A stretch of 64,000 nucleotides of DNA from Methyloglobulus morosus KoM1. GTDB taxonomy: Bacteria; Pseudomonadota; Gammaproteobacteria; Methylococcales; Methylomonadaceae. Below, in pieces: positions 31,001 through 38,421 of this stretch (the stretch's first letter is position 1; the number at the start of each line of letters is the position of its first letter). The stretch is taken from the NCBI RefSeq assembly GCF_000496735.2, contig NZ_AYLO01000089.1, positions 1 through 64,000 on the forward strand, in the 5' to 3' direction. Both the position numbers and the translations under genes were made by a program. The notes below the pieces were generated by a model, which was not told the origin of the DNA, made no database searches, and saw only the letters and a program-made list of their open reading frames with translations.

Positions 31001-32432
31001 CACCTTGCTTTGCTTCTATGGTTATGCTGGTGAGTTCATTGCTTTCAATGAGGCCCCTATTTCCTCCAGTAGTATTGCTGCCGCTTCCTCCAATGAGTCC
31101 GGCAGGTCGAGTTCGAACGTCACCCCCGATTCCGCTTCCGTCATTAACGACATCGCTAATTGGGGGTTCGCCCACAGTTTGGCTATCAATAGCTCGGGTT
31201 CGGTTATCTCCCCCGTGTCCAACAGGTACTGATCCAATGCTGCCCGAATCAGTACCAACGCCGCCAATTCGGTTGTCGGGTTGAAGGGAATCTGATACGT
31301 TTTGAGTATCTTCATCGCTTGTTGGTTTATTGTTGCTTGGTTGTAGTTGTTGATGGTCATTTTTTATACCCTCCAATAATTGTGGTAGTTCAGCGACCGA
31401 CTCGACATAGCCTGTCAAAATCGGTTGGGTCGTAGCCCCGGTTTTGTCGATGACCAAAATTTGGTTATCAAACGTCGTCCCATACTTCGCATAGTCCTTG
31501 CCGGAGATGCCTATGTTTGCCCGGACTGTGTATTTCTTCTCGATGGCACTCCACCACGCCTTGAACGCGGGACGGTCAGCTGCCATGCCCTGGCCGACAA
31601 TGGCAACCAAGCGGCCACCGTCTTGCAACCGTTTTAAAGCTTGTTCTATATGCCTTGCGCCGTTTGAGGTATCACGCTGGCCTTGCACACGCCCAGCGGT
31701 CGATGAAAAGGGTGGATTCATCACCACAACTGATGGCACTATTTCGCTTGGCAGGACATTATCCAGTTGCTCGGCGTTTTCCTTATACAGCAAGGACTTT
31801 GGAAAGAGTTCAGCAAGTAAGGTTTGTCGCCGAGGAGACAATTCATTCAAAATGACTTCAGCGCCGACAACCTGAGACCATACCGCCAAATCGCCCGTAC
31901 CGGCAGAAGGTTCAAGTACAGCATCGGTCGATTTGACATTCGCCACCCAATTGGCCACAAACGCTAAGGCGGGTGGTGTGCTGAATTGCTGGAACTCGTC
32001 CATTTCTTCGTCGCGCTTGGTTTGCGTAGGTAATTTTTGGATACGGATTGTTAGTTCGGCAGCCTTATTATTTGCCCATGCCGCATTTTGACGGGTGAAA
32101 TCAGCGTTTTCAGTTCGGATAAGATGGATGTTAAAAGCGGCTTCCATGGCATCATAAGCATCTTTTGTCGAGTACACGCCTTCCGGCTGGGTGCCGCCGA
32201 ATGCGAGGTTGGCTTCCTCAGTTAAGGACTTCATGGTGATTTCACCATCTTTGTCCAACTGATCTGCCAAACTTAGCGCGAGTTGATAACGGGCTTTGTC
32301 AAAATCTACTATTCCTGTTTCATCTTCGTTTTCTATGGTTTGGGTCGAGTTATTTGAAGGTGATACGACGTCCTCGACAACAAGCCAATCATCAAATAAA
32401 TCAACTTGATCTGGATTAGGGGTTTTCGCCAT
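25005..32432 (-). CDS. Giant methylase-helicase-ArdC-primase fusion of the transfer module
   Basis: A 2475-aa cytoplasmic protein likely sent into or acting in the recipient to protect and complete the transferred strand. Domains in order: an adenine-methylase fold at about 150-300 (EPSAGTGDLAVW, then NPPF near 238); a Gly/Ser/Asn-rich linker at about 355-490; a strawberry-notch-type SF2 helicase at about 530-1100 (GDGTGVGKGREISG, FDEAHSMG near 687, PGWRADSAVQGFGRTHRTNQ near 1070-1090); an ArdC-type ssDNA-binding domain from about 1605 (AFHETVAENLIRQLEQGTAP); a zincin with HELGH near 1805; two tandem DUF5710-like units (YLQVPYQERNQAKELGAKWD, YLAVPYTDRNIAKEAGAMWD); and a Toprim/TraC-like primase part (IIIGEGYATVDTL, IIIAGDNDLH). 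It starts 5 bases after the upstream gene's stop. In RP4 the corresponding place holds the TraC primase; the methylase and helicase are an addition. Confidence 0.9.
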   Translation of the reverse strand: MAKTPNPDQVDLFDDWLVVEDVVSPSNNSTQTIENEDETGIVDFDKARYQLALSLADQLDKDGEITMKSLTEEANLAFGGTQPEGVYSTKDAYDAMEAAFNIHLIRTENADFTRQNAAWANNKAAELTIRIQKLPTQTKRDEEMDEFQQFSTPPALAFVANWVANVKSTDAVLEPSAGTGDLAVWSQVVGAEVILNELSPRRQTLLAELFPKSLLYKENAEQLDNVLPSEIVPSVVVMNPPFSSTAGRVQGQRDTSNGARHIEQALKRLQDGGRLVAIVGQGMAADRPAFKAWWSAIEKKYTVRANIGISGKDYAKYGTTFDNQILVIDKTGATTQPILTGYVESVAELPQLLEGIKNDHQQLQPSNNKPTSDEDTQNVSDSLQPDNRIGGVGTDSGSIGSVPVGHGGDNRTRAIDSQTVGEPPISDVVNDGSGIGGDVRTRPAGLIGGSGSNTTGGNRGLIESNELTSITIEAKQGEVTEFSDAVFSNYTPQRLTIPGAQKHPGKLVQSAAMSAVEPPPPTYAPKLPADLIQDGLLSIAQLECLVYAGQAHSELLPNGSRKGFFIGDGTGVGKGREISGIILENLMQGRKKAVWVSFNEGLIEDAKRDFAGIGGNPLKLFFQGKTKAGNSITQHDGILFTTYSTLRGGEKKQANDLGQTKGKTRAQQIIDWLGDGFDGVIAFDEAHSMGNAIGVKGKRGNRKPSQQALAGINLQRKLPNARVVYVSATGATEISNLSYADRLGLWGEGTPFADVNTFIADVSKGGIASMELISRDMKAMGMYIARSLSYDGVSYERLEHKLSEFQEDIYNELAGAWQIVLNNVDAALEITQAGSNGNAKSAALAQFWGTHQRFFNQVITSLQTPRVIEDIRRQLEVGNVAIIQLVNTNEAAQERIIADATAQDAALEDLDFTPRQMLMDYVRNGFPVAAYQESTDDNGNKIYVPVLDSDGNQVFDREAIGLRDSLLETLNQIRVPENPLDSIINSFGTDVVAEVTGRSRRFVQTRDDDGNLKVVEEKRGKHSSRADAEAFQNDKKKILVFSGAGGTGYSFHADNTAENKRKRIHYILQPGWRADSAVQGFGRTHRTNQAQEPHYVLPTTNLKAQKRFVSSIARRLDQLGALTRGQREATGQGMFTAADNLESEYATTALNIFFGDLYRGATGLSFQEVTKQMGLNLFDSNGSFCETKIPAIPQFLNRLLSLKTGQQNAVFDEFEKRLIEAVEYAKQHGLYDSGLQTLKAVSIQKTRDDVAYEDKASGAQTRYVELAVTTELYYYDWAEALRLANKRLQFTNDISGWFVSEYGKHQGDVFYLKDIGERINTDGKSVRRGVIYAIKKDGHSYIDNADVIHRGWDYRTVSVNNVNSYQKVTLSRAIDEAEAEELWTAQVARAPKTETKTTRMIVGVILPIWDRVEGSEKIYRLQTEDGEMLLGRFVSSKSAKQTLKNLGLESNLSNMTAYELFIAIKDGNKAILSNGWEISTAKVSQENRIEIKGRSYLAEAEKRVLKDQGAFIERINWQERVFIPTGGKGLETFERITQSKPVVDLIEKNRNQEANSVEQEYGVPKPPTTETIYSQANGKSSTDIVSIFKSYRDNPQEVMPMNENKKAFHETVAENLIRQLEQGTAPWQRPWEAGESGSFVPFNPLTGNRYKGINALQLMSQERGDQRWMTYKQASELGGQVRRGEKGTTIQYWKFTEQHIKKDEDGKTVLDDEGNPVKITVKLERPRVFYATVFNADQIDGLPPLQKKEQTWDAIERAEAILSASGALINHSAGGRAFYRPSSDSIYLPEKGQFLSADKYYVTALHELGHWTGHESRLNRDLAHPFGSEGYATEELRAEISSMLLGDTLGIGHDPEQHTAYVGSWIKTLRDDPLEIFRAAADAEKIQAFVLGLEQEQMQTQKETANQAHDQQQNEIEANLTQVTESIFTTLPKDLSLLSSATAADYEEAVNKARIENRTYLQVPYQERNQAKELGAKWDREIQSWYAPANVDISLFSQWPQTDNKTKTDRQYLAVPYTDRNIAKEAGAMWDKNAKSWYIGDNANMGTLSQWLPAYIEDQQTPALTPQQEFTDALASLGCLITGEHPIMDGQTHRIATEGDKPGERAGFYVAYLDGHPAGYIQNNRTGDSLKWKAKGYTLSETEKAQLQANNAVKLQEREAALKAKQDAVAHAVRRLLVIAPPAPADHPYLQLKQVRPGNLRVVPEANTELPIDINILIGKNRKESQKLRKSNPEKLVFTAGDLLLPAIDSDGDIRSLQSIQGNGIKRFAPGGEKQNTFHVAGGQGLYALALSPTIIIGEGYATVDTLSQALGFPTIAAFDSGNLPNVARLLREKFPNKPIIIAGDNDLHLELTEGRNPGKEKAHQAATLVNGTAIFPIFAQGEQTYPATLSPVTPEKARKGELSDDQKTAIAKMKNFTDFNDLATKSAYGMGGVEQQVINLVNRIIAHNLEQIEFKHQQTYNDKIEQQHVKRRAM
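31022..31360 (-). CDS. Probable nested gene inside the linker of the giant protein
   Basis: A 112-aa frame lies wholly inside the larger gene on the same strand. A GGAGGG sits 8 bases before its ATG, an ideal ribosome-binding site. Its product (for example TTELAALVLIRAALDQYLLD, ELLIAKLWANPQLAMSL, DLPDSLEEAAAILLEEIGAS) is an acidic, helical, normal-looking protein, while the larger frame across the same bases is Gly/Ser/Asn-rich low complexity (GGVGTDSGSIGSVPVGHGG), as expected when the linker frame is the one under weak constraint. I do not recognise the family. It could modulate the methylase-helicase or be an accessory antirestriction factor; both are guesses. Confidence 0.6.
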   Translation of the reverse strand: MTINNYNQATINQQAMKILKTYQIPFNPTTELAALVLIRAALDQYLLDTGEITEPELLIAKLWANPQLAMSLMTEAESGVTFELDLPDSLEEAAAILLEEIGASLKAMNSPA

Positions 32433-32437
32433 GACGG

Positions 32438-32665
32438 CTAACCTTCATCCGGGGAATCAATGCAACTGTCTAAGGCATCGGCTTCGCTTAAGGCATCTTC
32501 TTCAAAAGCACCAGCACGTTCAGCCTCATCTGGGTCAAATTCGGGTGCAAATCCCGGTGTCATGGCATCGGTCAATTTGTCGTTTAATATTTCATCGGCA
32601 TTAGCATTATCATCCGAAGCATTGGGATTTATTTTTTGTATCGAATTGTCATCTAATTGTTTCAT
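32438..32665 (-). CDS. Small acidic protein of the transfer module
   Basis: A 75-aa protein starting [14 protein letters not shown], with a GGAG 6 bases before the ATG at 32665; an upstream in-frame start at 32746 would overlap traF and lacks support. It is very acidic ([32 protein letters not shown]) with no transmembrane part. It lies between traF and the giant fusion gene, whose start follows its stop by 5 bases, so the three are probably co-translated. RP4 has small genes (traE/traD) in this position, but I see no sequence basis to equate them. Function is unknown. Confidence 0.6.
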   Translation of the reverse strand: MKQLDDNSIQKINPNASDDNANADEILNDKLTDAMTPGFAPEFDPDEAERAGAFEEDALSEADALDSCIDSPDEG

Positions 32666-32711
32666 GTCTATCTCCGTATTCGGATTAAGTAACTTAACGG
32701 GCGCAGTAGAC

Positions 32712-33335
32712 TTACCGCCAAGTCCATAAGGGTTTAACCACATCACTAATTTGGGCTAATCGGATCGGACCGAAATATCGGCTGTCAAACGATAAGGGAC
32801 TGCGGTTTGTCATCACCCAGAGTTCATCGGGTTTTAGTACAATGGCCTTTTTACTAAACGGCAGCAAAGCCCTGCCTAAACCATCTTGAGACAAAACGGC
32901 ACTTTGCGGCAGTAATGTTCCGTTTATATAAACACCTTGTTTATGTAGTTCTACCTTGTCGCCTGTTACGCCTACAACGATTTTTAATAAACGCTCGTAG
33001 TGGCCTGGACAATTGCCAAAACCAATATAGCCACGCTCATGCGCCATCTGGGTCAGTGAATTTTTTGCAGGACAAAACGAAACGAAATCCCCTTTTTCCG
33101 GTTGTTTATTGACCACCCAATAAAAGCCTGGGTCAACACTATGTGTCGTGTTTAACCGTAAGCCCAACCAATCGCTTACGAATAGGATTGAGAAGCCCAA
33201 TAACAAAAAAGTTGTTAACACATTAATTGTCCGGTGATAACGCGATTGCTCCCGCAAAGATGTCGCCGGAGGATTAAATTTATCGACTGGATGAGCGTAC
33301 ATGGGTTGTTGCCCCTCTTTGTATGGAATGTTCAT
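32712..33335 (-). CDS. traF: Conjugal transfer signal-peptidase TraF
   Basis: A 207-aa S26-family serine peptidase. In RP4, TraF matures and cyclises the TrbC pilin. One membrane helix is at about 37-57 ([20 protein letters not shown]). The catalytic serine is Ser66 in [13 protein letters not shown] and the lysine is Lys118 in [34 protein letters not shown] is the typical box E. The pilin gene trbC itself is not in the window. The annotated start overlaps the end of traG by 56 bases; an ATG 11 codons in (33302) still overlaps. The N-terminal 35 residues are longer than in RP4 TraF. Confidence 0.92.
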   Translation of the reverse strand: MNIPYKEGQQPMYAHPVDKFNPPATSLREQSRYHRTINVLTTFLLLGFSILFVSDWLGLRLNTTHSVDPGFYWVVNKQPEKGDFVSFCPAKNSLTQMAHERGYIGFGNCPGHYERLLKIVVGVTGDKVELHKQGVYINGTLLPQSAVLSQDGLGRALLPFSKKAIVLKPDELWVMTNRSPLSFDSRYFGPIRLAQISDVVKPLWTWR

Positions 33336-35295
33336 GCCCTGTGTCTAGCCGACCTGTCGCTCCAGCTTCTTCTATAGGTAACCGTTTGGCATCGTTACAA
33401 ATGGAAGAGCTGGGTTTAAACCTTGTTTTTAAGGTATCGCTTTTTTCCGGTGGCGATATACGTGACCGCGCCATTAATGCCGGGTCTTTAAAATACAGGG
33501 GCTGGACACCGTAGATAGCCGGGTAACCCGCCATAAACACCAACATATCTCCGGGTTTTTCGATCATGCCGTGATTGTCTTTGATTGCCCCTTGCATCCG
33601 CATACATTCGTCGGGGGTCAACAAAGGCCGCTGCACTTCATGCGTGGTGCGCGATACATTGCCCAATAACATGCTGGCGCGATGACCGCTGGTAGTGATC
33701 TGCTCTTTGACAATCGTGGTCTGCCCGGTCAATTTCGACAAGTGTTCAGCGGTTTCAATGCGGTTGGGGGCAAAGGCATTGACCACGGCGCAATTCGAAC
33801 TGATCGATTCATCCGGGCCATAACCGTATTCACGGCTTTTAAGTTGGGTAATGTCCTGGCAGATCAAATAACACTTGATACCATAGCCCCTTAAAAAGGC
33901 CAAAGATTCCTGCAAAATATCCAGTTTGCCCAAGGCCGGAAACTCATCCAGCATCAATAACAGACGATGCTTATAAGACGCTTTGGGTATCCCGTCGCTA
34001 ATGGTCAAGCCCTGCGCGGATAAACGGATAACCATGTTGATAAGTATACGAACTAGTGGACGTAGCCGGGTTTTATCATTCGGTTGCGTAACAATATACA
34101 GACTCACGGGTGAGTCGTTGTTCATCAAGTCGTTAATGCAAAAATCCGAGCTGCAAATATTTTCAGCCACGACCGGATCACGATAGAGAGATAAATACGA
34201 TTTGGCAGTTGACAGTACCGACCCGGCTTCCTCAATGGGCCGGCTGATCATGTCCATGGCGGCTGACGATACCAATTCATGTGAGCTTCCGTTTCGATGC
34301 AAGTTGTAGCGCATCTCTTGCCATAAATCGTTTAAAGATTTTTGCGGATCGGACAACATCCGGTCAATGTGTTGTAAGGTGGCCTTTTCTCCTGTTTTTT
34401 TGGCAAGGTATAAGGCATGGATCATGACCCCGACCAGCAAGGCATGGGAAGTCTTTTGCCAATGCGTTTCTAAGCCACGACCATCTGGGTCTACAATTAA
34501 GTTAACCAGGTTCTGCACGTCGCCGACTTCAAATTGTGTCCCTAAGCGGATTTCATCCAAGGGGTTCCAGCGTACTGAATCTTTAGTCGCAGGTTCGAAG
34601 CGTAACACTTTATTGTTGGCACGTTGTTGTCGCCAACCTGCGGTCGCCCCCCATAATTCGCCCTTTAAATCGGTGATGACCGTGCTTTGCGGCCAGGTCA
34701 AAAGCGTCGGGATCACCAAGCCCACGCCTTTGCCGGAACCAGTAGGAGCGATACACAACACATGCTCGCCGCCACTGTGCCGTAAATAATGGGTTTGTCC
34801 GCGTTTATCTTGCCAAGCCCCCACAAAAACACCACTACTTTTTAGTTGTTGCTTACCCAATAGCCAAAAAAATAATCTTCTTGGACGAGGCAACAATCCG
34901 GAAAGTCGGATGTCTTTCAAGTTCGCCCACCGTGCCGAACCGTGCATATAAAGGCTGGCTTTTGCCGAGTTATCCAAGACCATAATAACAACGGTCTGCA
35001 ATAGCAATCCTACGCCAGCCACTAAAATTCCGAAATTACCGGCGCGTAGCAGATAGGAAGAATAGGTTTCTCCCCAATTTACAGCCCAGACAATAATTGC
35101 CCAAGGTGCGTAGATATGGAACACATTCAAACCAAGCAAAGGGTGAAATTGAAATTCAAAGGCAAATACCTGGGTTGCGGTTTGTAATCCTAACCATAGA
35201 GCCATGAGTGCAACAAAAGCCCGTAACCCCTTATTTGAACTGCTACCCGATTTATGCGCCAATGGGCCAATCGAATTGTTAAACTTATCCTTCAT
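33280..35295 (-). CDS. traG: Type IV coupling protein TraG/VirD4
   Basis: A 671-aa inner-membrane ATPase that links the relaxosome to the type IV secretion channel. Membrane helices are near residues 24-45, 60-75 and 85-107. Walker A is APTGSGKG at 183-190 and Walker B is LLLMLDEFPALG with Asp450/Glu451. PNRIETAEHLSKLTGQTT and LLTPDECMRMQ near the C-terminus are typical of the RP4 TraG group. The start overlaps the stop of the small membrane gene by 4 bases. The last 100 residues extend into the traF start. Confidence 0.95.
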   Translation of the reverse strand: MKDKFNNSIGPLAHKSGSSSNKGLRAFVALMALWLGLQTATQVFAFEFQFHPLLGLNVFHIYAPWAIIVWAVNWGETYSSYLLRAGNFGILVAGVGLLLQTVVIMVLDNSAKASLYMHGSARWANLKDIRLSGLLPRPRRLFFWLLGKQQLKSSGVFVGAWQDKRGQTHYLRHSGGEHVLCIAPTGSGKGVGLVIPTLLTWPQSTVITDLKGELWGATAGWRQQRANNKVLRFEPATKDSVRWNPLDEIRLGTQFEVGDVQNLVNLIVDPDGRGLETHWQKTSHALLVGVMIHALYLAKKTGEKATLQHIDRMLSDPQKSLNDLWQEMRYNLHRNGSSHELVSSAAMDMISRPIEEAGSVLSTAKSYLSLYRDPVVAENICSSDFCINDLMNNDSPVSLYIVTQPNDKTRLRPLVRILINMVIRLSAQGLTISDGIPKASYKHRLLLMLDEFPALGKLDILQESLAFLRGYGIKCYLICQDITQLKSREYGYGPDESISSNCAVVNAFAPNRIETAEHLSKLTGQTTIVKEQITTSGHRASMLLGNVSRTTHEVQRPLLTPDECMRMQGAIKDNHGMIEKPGDMLVFMAGYPAIYGVQPLYFKDPALMARSRISPPEKSDTLKTRFKPSSSICNDAKRLPIEEAGATGRLDTGHEHSIQRGATTHVRSSSR

Positions 35296-35618
35296 GGCTT
35301 TGCACCGCGCCGATAGGCTTTAAAATCCACAACCTGGGCTCTTTGCATAACCTTGTCTTTTCTATTCGCTTTAATCTTGAATTTTATTTTGTTGGCGATA
35401 TCACCAAGTCGAGGATTGGGCAATAAATATGACAAGACATAAATAACTGGCAGAGTAAGCACGACATCTCCGGCTAAGCCAAATAGTGTATGGATTAGCC
35501 ATGCCACTAATACCAGAACAATCAAACCCATCATAAATTTGATTAAATACCAAACCCCAAACAAAACGATAAATGGGAATAAACAAACCCATCGTACGAT
35601 TGACATGATTTTCATCAT
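35292..35618 (-). CDS. Small membrane protein between relaxase and coupling protein
   Basis: A 108-aa protein with two or three hydrophobic helices in its first 70 residues (IVRWVCLFPFIVLFGVWYLI, MGLIVLVLVAWLIHTLFG, LTLPVIYVLSYLLPNP) and a basic C-terminal tail (KIKFKIKANRKDK). It overlaps both neighbours by 4 bases (ATGA type), so it is made with the relaxase and the coupling protein. No RP4 gene has an obvious match at this place. A role in anchoring the relaxosome at the coupling protein fits the position but is inference. Confidence 0.75.
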   Translation of the reverse strand: MMKIMSIVRWVCLFPFIVLFGVWYLIKFMMGLIVLVLVAWLIHTLFGLAGDVVLTLPVIYVLSYLLPNPRLGDIANKIKFKIKANRKDKVMQRAQVVDFKAYRRGAKP

Positions 35619-37297
35619 CGCCTCCTGCCCATGCTTTGTTGGGTGGTTAATATCTTGACTGCGCCGTCGCCGAACATTTGTTTCTCGGCACTTAATTGCA
35701 CCCGCCGCCGTTCCAGGTGGTCTTGGTCGAAGCTGATGTTGAGTCCGGCTTTGACGGAAGCCCTAACGACGTTTTCCTGAAATAGTTCGTTACCGTGTAC
35801 GGATAACTGGTATCCATGTCGCTGTTTGGCATGGACAAGGGCAGTCGTCAGCACGTCTTGGTTGGCTTCGGCGGCTACAAGGAAGTGGTTGCCGTCGTCT
35901 TTAATGACGGCTTTATCGTGCAAATAAAACACCGTGCCTTTCTTGGTGATCTTGACTTTGGGTAACTGGGGATCATGCGGTATTGCGCCTGGTTGTTCCG
36001 CCGCGTTGTATTTTGACTTAACGAGGTAATTCCCCCTTTGGTCATTATTCACATGCCGCTGCCGTAACAGTTGCAAGGCATCCCGTTTGCCCTGTACGGC
36101 TTGTGTTTGCAGCCAATCCAGCCAAGTTTGTCGCCGATGTTGGTTGTACAGCCGCTGCCTTTTGTGTTTGTATTCTGCGTTTATTTGCTTGATGTCGGCT
36201 TGTAAGTATTTACCGACCAACCCAAGCAGCAGTTTTTTGTTGATACCGGGTTGGATGAGGGCTTTGATCCAACGGCGCTTATTATCGGCTTTGTCTTTGG
36301 CTTGTTGGATTTGGGCTTTATGTTGTGCCCTTGCCTTGTGCATAGCGTCGTTTCGGATAACGCTTTTTTCCACCATTTGAGACTGATAAACGCTGAACAG
36401 TTCTGCGCTGTATAATTTGGCTTGGTTATTAATGCGTACTGATTGTTGTTCGGTTTTTGCTGAATTGTTTGTCAATGGCGACCGTTCATAGCTTTGTTTG
36501 ACTTTGATTGCTGCAAGGCTTCGTTCATTGGCAGGTTGGAAACTGCCTAAACGTTGTTCCAATTGTTTCTTGGAGCATTCCCGGGCGACGGAACTGGCTT
36601 TTACACCCAGCTCAGAATCAAGCGTACAAATTGCCAAGCCATTACCCCTAGCCTTAATACGAAGACCATTTTCATGCAATACAGTATGCAATGCTTCCCA
36701 ACTATTGGCTTGCTTAATCTGAGCCAGGGCATTTTGTTGTATCCAGGTAATCAGGCTTTCGACCCCGGCATGGGCTTCCATATCCCGCGCCCTACCTGCA
36801 CTGTGGTTACGTTGGGTGCTGTGGTTGTCAACTTCCAGGCCGTATTGCTGTTCGAGATTGGCACACAGTTTCGCCAAGGTATTATAGTCTTGGAAGGGAT
36901 TATGGATGGTGTGCTTGACTGGATGGACTTTATTGATGGCGATATGGATATGCAGGTTTTCGGTATCACAGTGGACAGCACTGACGCGTTGATGGCCTTT
37001 AAAGCCAAGGACAGTACAGATTTCATCCTCGATGGTTTTCAAGGTTTCTGTGCTGGGTTCTTCCCCGGCACGGAATGAGACGATCAGGTGGTAGGTTTTA
37101 TCAGATGTAGCGCGGCGGTTTTGCATCTGAGTGTTAAGGACTTCCAAAATAGCATCTTCTGCTTCATCACTGTAACAGTTGGTAATATTGACCACCCCCA
37201 ATCGGAATGTCGTATCTTGCTCATCGGTGATATAAGCCACCAATTTAGCAAAATGGCTTTTCTCTGCCGTTTTCATCGGGATGGCCTTGGCAATCAT
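35615..37297 (-). CDS. traI: MOBP relaxase TraI (IncP type)
   Basis: A 560-aa relaxase that nicks oriT and pilots the strand. The RP4 TraI motifs are all present: Tyr22 in AKLVAYITDEQ as the nicking tyrosine, YHLIVSFRAGE (motif II) and HCDTENLHIHIAINKVHP (motif III, HxDxxNxHxHI). YGLEVDNH and AHAGVESLITWIQ follow as in RP4. The C-terminal 110 residues (KITKKGTVFYLHDKAVIKDD) look like the LPD7 type domain seen at the ends of many relaxases. It is shorter than RP4 TraI. It overlaps traJ by 4 bases and the following small membrane gene by 4 bases, and the oriT with the matching nic site lies just upstream of traJ. Confidence 0.96.
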   Translation of the reverse strand: MIAKAIPMKTAEKSHFAKLVAYITDEQDTTFRLGVVNITNCYSDEAEDAILEVLNTQMQNRRATSDKTYHLIVSFRAGEEPSTETLKTIEDEICTVLGFKGHQRVSAVHCDTENLHIHIAINKVHPVKHTIHNPFQDYNTLAKLCANLEQQYGLEVDNHSTQRNHSAGRARDMEAHAGVESLITWIQQNALAQIKQANSWEALHTVLHENGLRIKARGNGLAICTLDSELGVKASSVARECSKKQLEQRLGSFQPANERSLAAIKVKQSYERSPLTNNSAKTEQQSVRINNQAKLYSAELFSVYQSQMVEKSVIRNDAMHKARAQHKAQIQQAKDKADNKRRWIKALIQPGINKKLLLGLVGKYLQADIKQINAEYKHKRQRLYNQHRRQTWLDWLQTQAVQGKRDALQLLRQRHVNNDQRGNYLVKSKYNAAEQPGAIPHDPQLPKVKITKKGTVFYLHDKAVIKDDGNHFLVAAEANQDVLTTALVHAKQRHGYQLSVHGNELFQENVVRASVKAGLNISFDQDHLERRRVQLSAEKQMFGDGAVKILTTQQSMGRRR

Positions 37298-37665
37298 GGC
37301 TTAACCACCTGTTTAATGATAGCTTTCATGCTTGCCTGGTTGGCTTTGATGTCAGAAATCGTGGCCACGATTTGTTCTTTGTATCCGTGGGTACTGACGT
37401 GTTGAAAACTCGCTTCGTTACCAAGACAAAGCTTTAACAAGCCGCCCAATCGCCCAAGGTCACCGTTGATCCGAACCAGTTCATCGACTTTGCGGTGATC
37501 AACCAAGCTCACAATGCCAAACCCTAAGCCAACTGTCCGCAAGAAGTTGGAAACGGATAACCCGCATTGTCCGGCTTTTTCAATGAGGGTTTGCCGTTCA
37601 TCAGGCGTACAACACACCTTGATCGGTGTGGTGGTTTTCCGGTTGGATGTTGACTCAATCTTCAT
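37294..37665 (-). CDS. traJ: Relaxosome oriT-recognition protein TraJ
   Basis: A 123-aa protein with the RP4 TraJ pattern: PIKVCCTPDERQTLIEKAGQ followed by LSVSNFLRTVGLGF (ribbon-helix-helix DNA-binding part), then VDELVRINGDLGRLGGLLKL, shared with MobC-type accessory proteins. It binds the inverted repeat next to nic and loads TraI. GAGG lies 6 bases before the ATG at 37665; a GTG four codons upstream is also in frame. It overlaps traI by 4 bases and starts about 77 bases from the oriT inverted repeat. Confidence 0.93.
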   Translation of the reverse strand: MKIESTSNRKTTTPIKVCCTPDERQTLIEKAGQCGLSVSNFLRTVGLGFGIVSLVDHRKVDELVRINGDLGRLGGLLKLCLGNEASFQHVSTHGYKEQIVATISDIKANQASMKAIIKQVVKP

Positions 37666-37741
37666 TCTCCACCTCACTTTTCTCTAACGTTGTCCCGCAG
37701 GGCAGGATGTTCGTTGAGCGCTGCAAGCGCGAATAAGAATT

Positions 37742-37790
37742 GTGAAGTTGGCAACCGTGAAACGGTTGGCCAACTTCACCTATCCTGCCC
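37742..37790 (+). other. oriT: Origin of transfer (oriT) with RP4-type nic site
   Basis: The right side reads ACTTCACCTATCCTGCCCG (37773-37791), identical to the RP4 nic region; the nick is expected after the G at 37787. Directly left is an imperfect inverted repeat, GTGAAGTTGGCAACCGT at 37742-37758 and ACGGTTGGCCAACTTCAC at 37762-37779, the place where TraJ binds in RP4, with a different inner sequence. GAATAAG (37731-37737) before it is also shared with RP4. A second, inverted copy of the nic core, GGGCAGGAT, lies at 37700-37708. Confidence 0.93.
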
Positions 37791-37799
37791 GCCTTTTCT

Positions 37800-37950
37800 G
37801 TGTAACTTTAGCTATATTATTACTTAAAATAATTGTATTTGTCAATATATTATGATATTTTCATATTATAACCATATAGATACATTAATTACTTATAATA
37901 ACAGATTGTTTAAATATTTATAACTTAATGTCTAACAGTTTCACATATTT
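37800..37950. promoter_or_regulatory. AT-rich leader between oriT and traK
   Basis: This stretch is almost all A and T (for example TATATTATTACTTAAAATAA and CAATATATTATGATATTTTC), in contrast to the adjoining oriT. In RP4 the region between nic and traK is intrinsically bent and bound by TraK, and carries divergent tra promoters. The same job here is inferred from position and base content. Confidence 0.5.
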
Positions 37951-38010
37951 GCGATTAGTATCCAAATATACTCCTGAATGATGTGAACTAATTTCCGATG
38001 AGGTTAAAAA

Positions 38011-38421
38011 ATGTCTGAGTCAACAAAAGCCAATGCCCTTGAAAAAGCCCTGGTTGCGCGGGCGAAACAATCAAATAATCTAAGCTACGTGGAATTTTTG
38101 GCGAATCTGGAACTGATTAAGACCTATTTAGAGAAAGGCTATACCGCTAAGGCGCTCTGGGAAGCCTTAACGGAAGAAAACATCATCACGGTTCATTACG
38201 TGACTTTTTCCAGGTATCTCAGAAAACAAAATTTAACTCGGCATAGCGAGAAAGCAGAGCAAGGAGGTAAACCCACTTCAAATGATCCCAAAATCAAGAC
38301 TGGTACGCTGAATTCGGCATCTCAAAGCGTTGAGTCCATTCATCAGGTAGAGCCTACCAAGTTAAATCTACCCGATGGTATGTCCCATCACCCCAAAATC
38401 AACCCAAAGGATTTAATCTAA
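38011..38421 (+). CDS. traK: Relaxosome accessory protein TraK
   Basis: A 136-aa protein that binds and wraps the leader side of oriT in RP4. The pattern LIKTYLEKGYTAKALWEALT, VTFSRYLRKQNL matches TraK, whose family has a GYS-K-IWE and Y-TF-R-R arrangement. The last 60 residues are a low-complexity tail. GAGG lies 6 bases before the ATG. The stop overlaps the traL start (TAATG). Confidence 0.88.
   Translation: MSESTKANALEKALVARAKQSNNLSYVEFLANLELIKTYLEKGYTAKALWEALTEENIITVHYVTFSRYLRKQNLTRHSEKAEQGGKPTSNDPKIKTGTLNSASQSVESIHQVEPTKLNLPDGMSHHPKINPKDLI

Noticed and set aside
36751..37026. A 91-codon nested minus frame in traI, considered because RP4 carries traH inside traI
   Set aside because: It lies over the conserved N-terminal relaxase part, not the C-terminal part where traH sits, and its Ser/Thr/Ile-rich sequence looks like a frame shadow.
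36554..37078. A 174-codon plus-strand frame inside traI
   Set aside because: It is antisense to the highly conserved relaxase motifs; its length reflects codon bias of traI.
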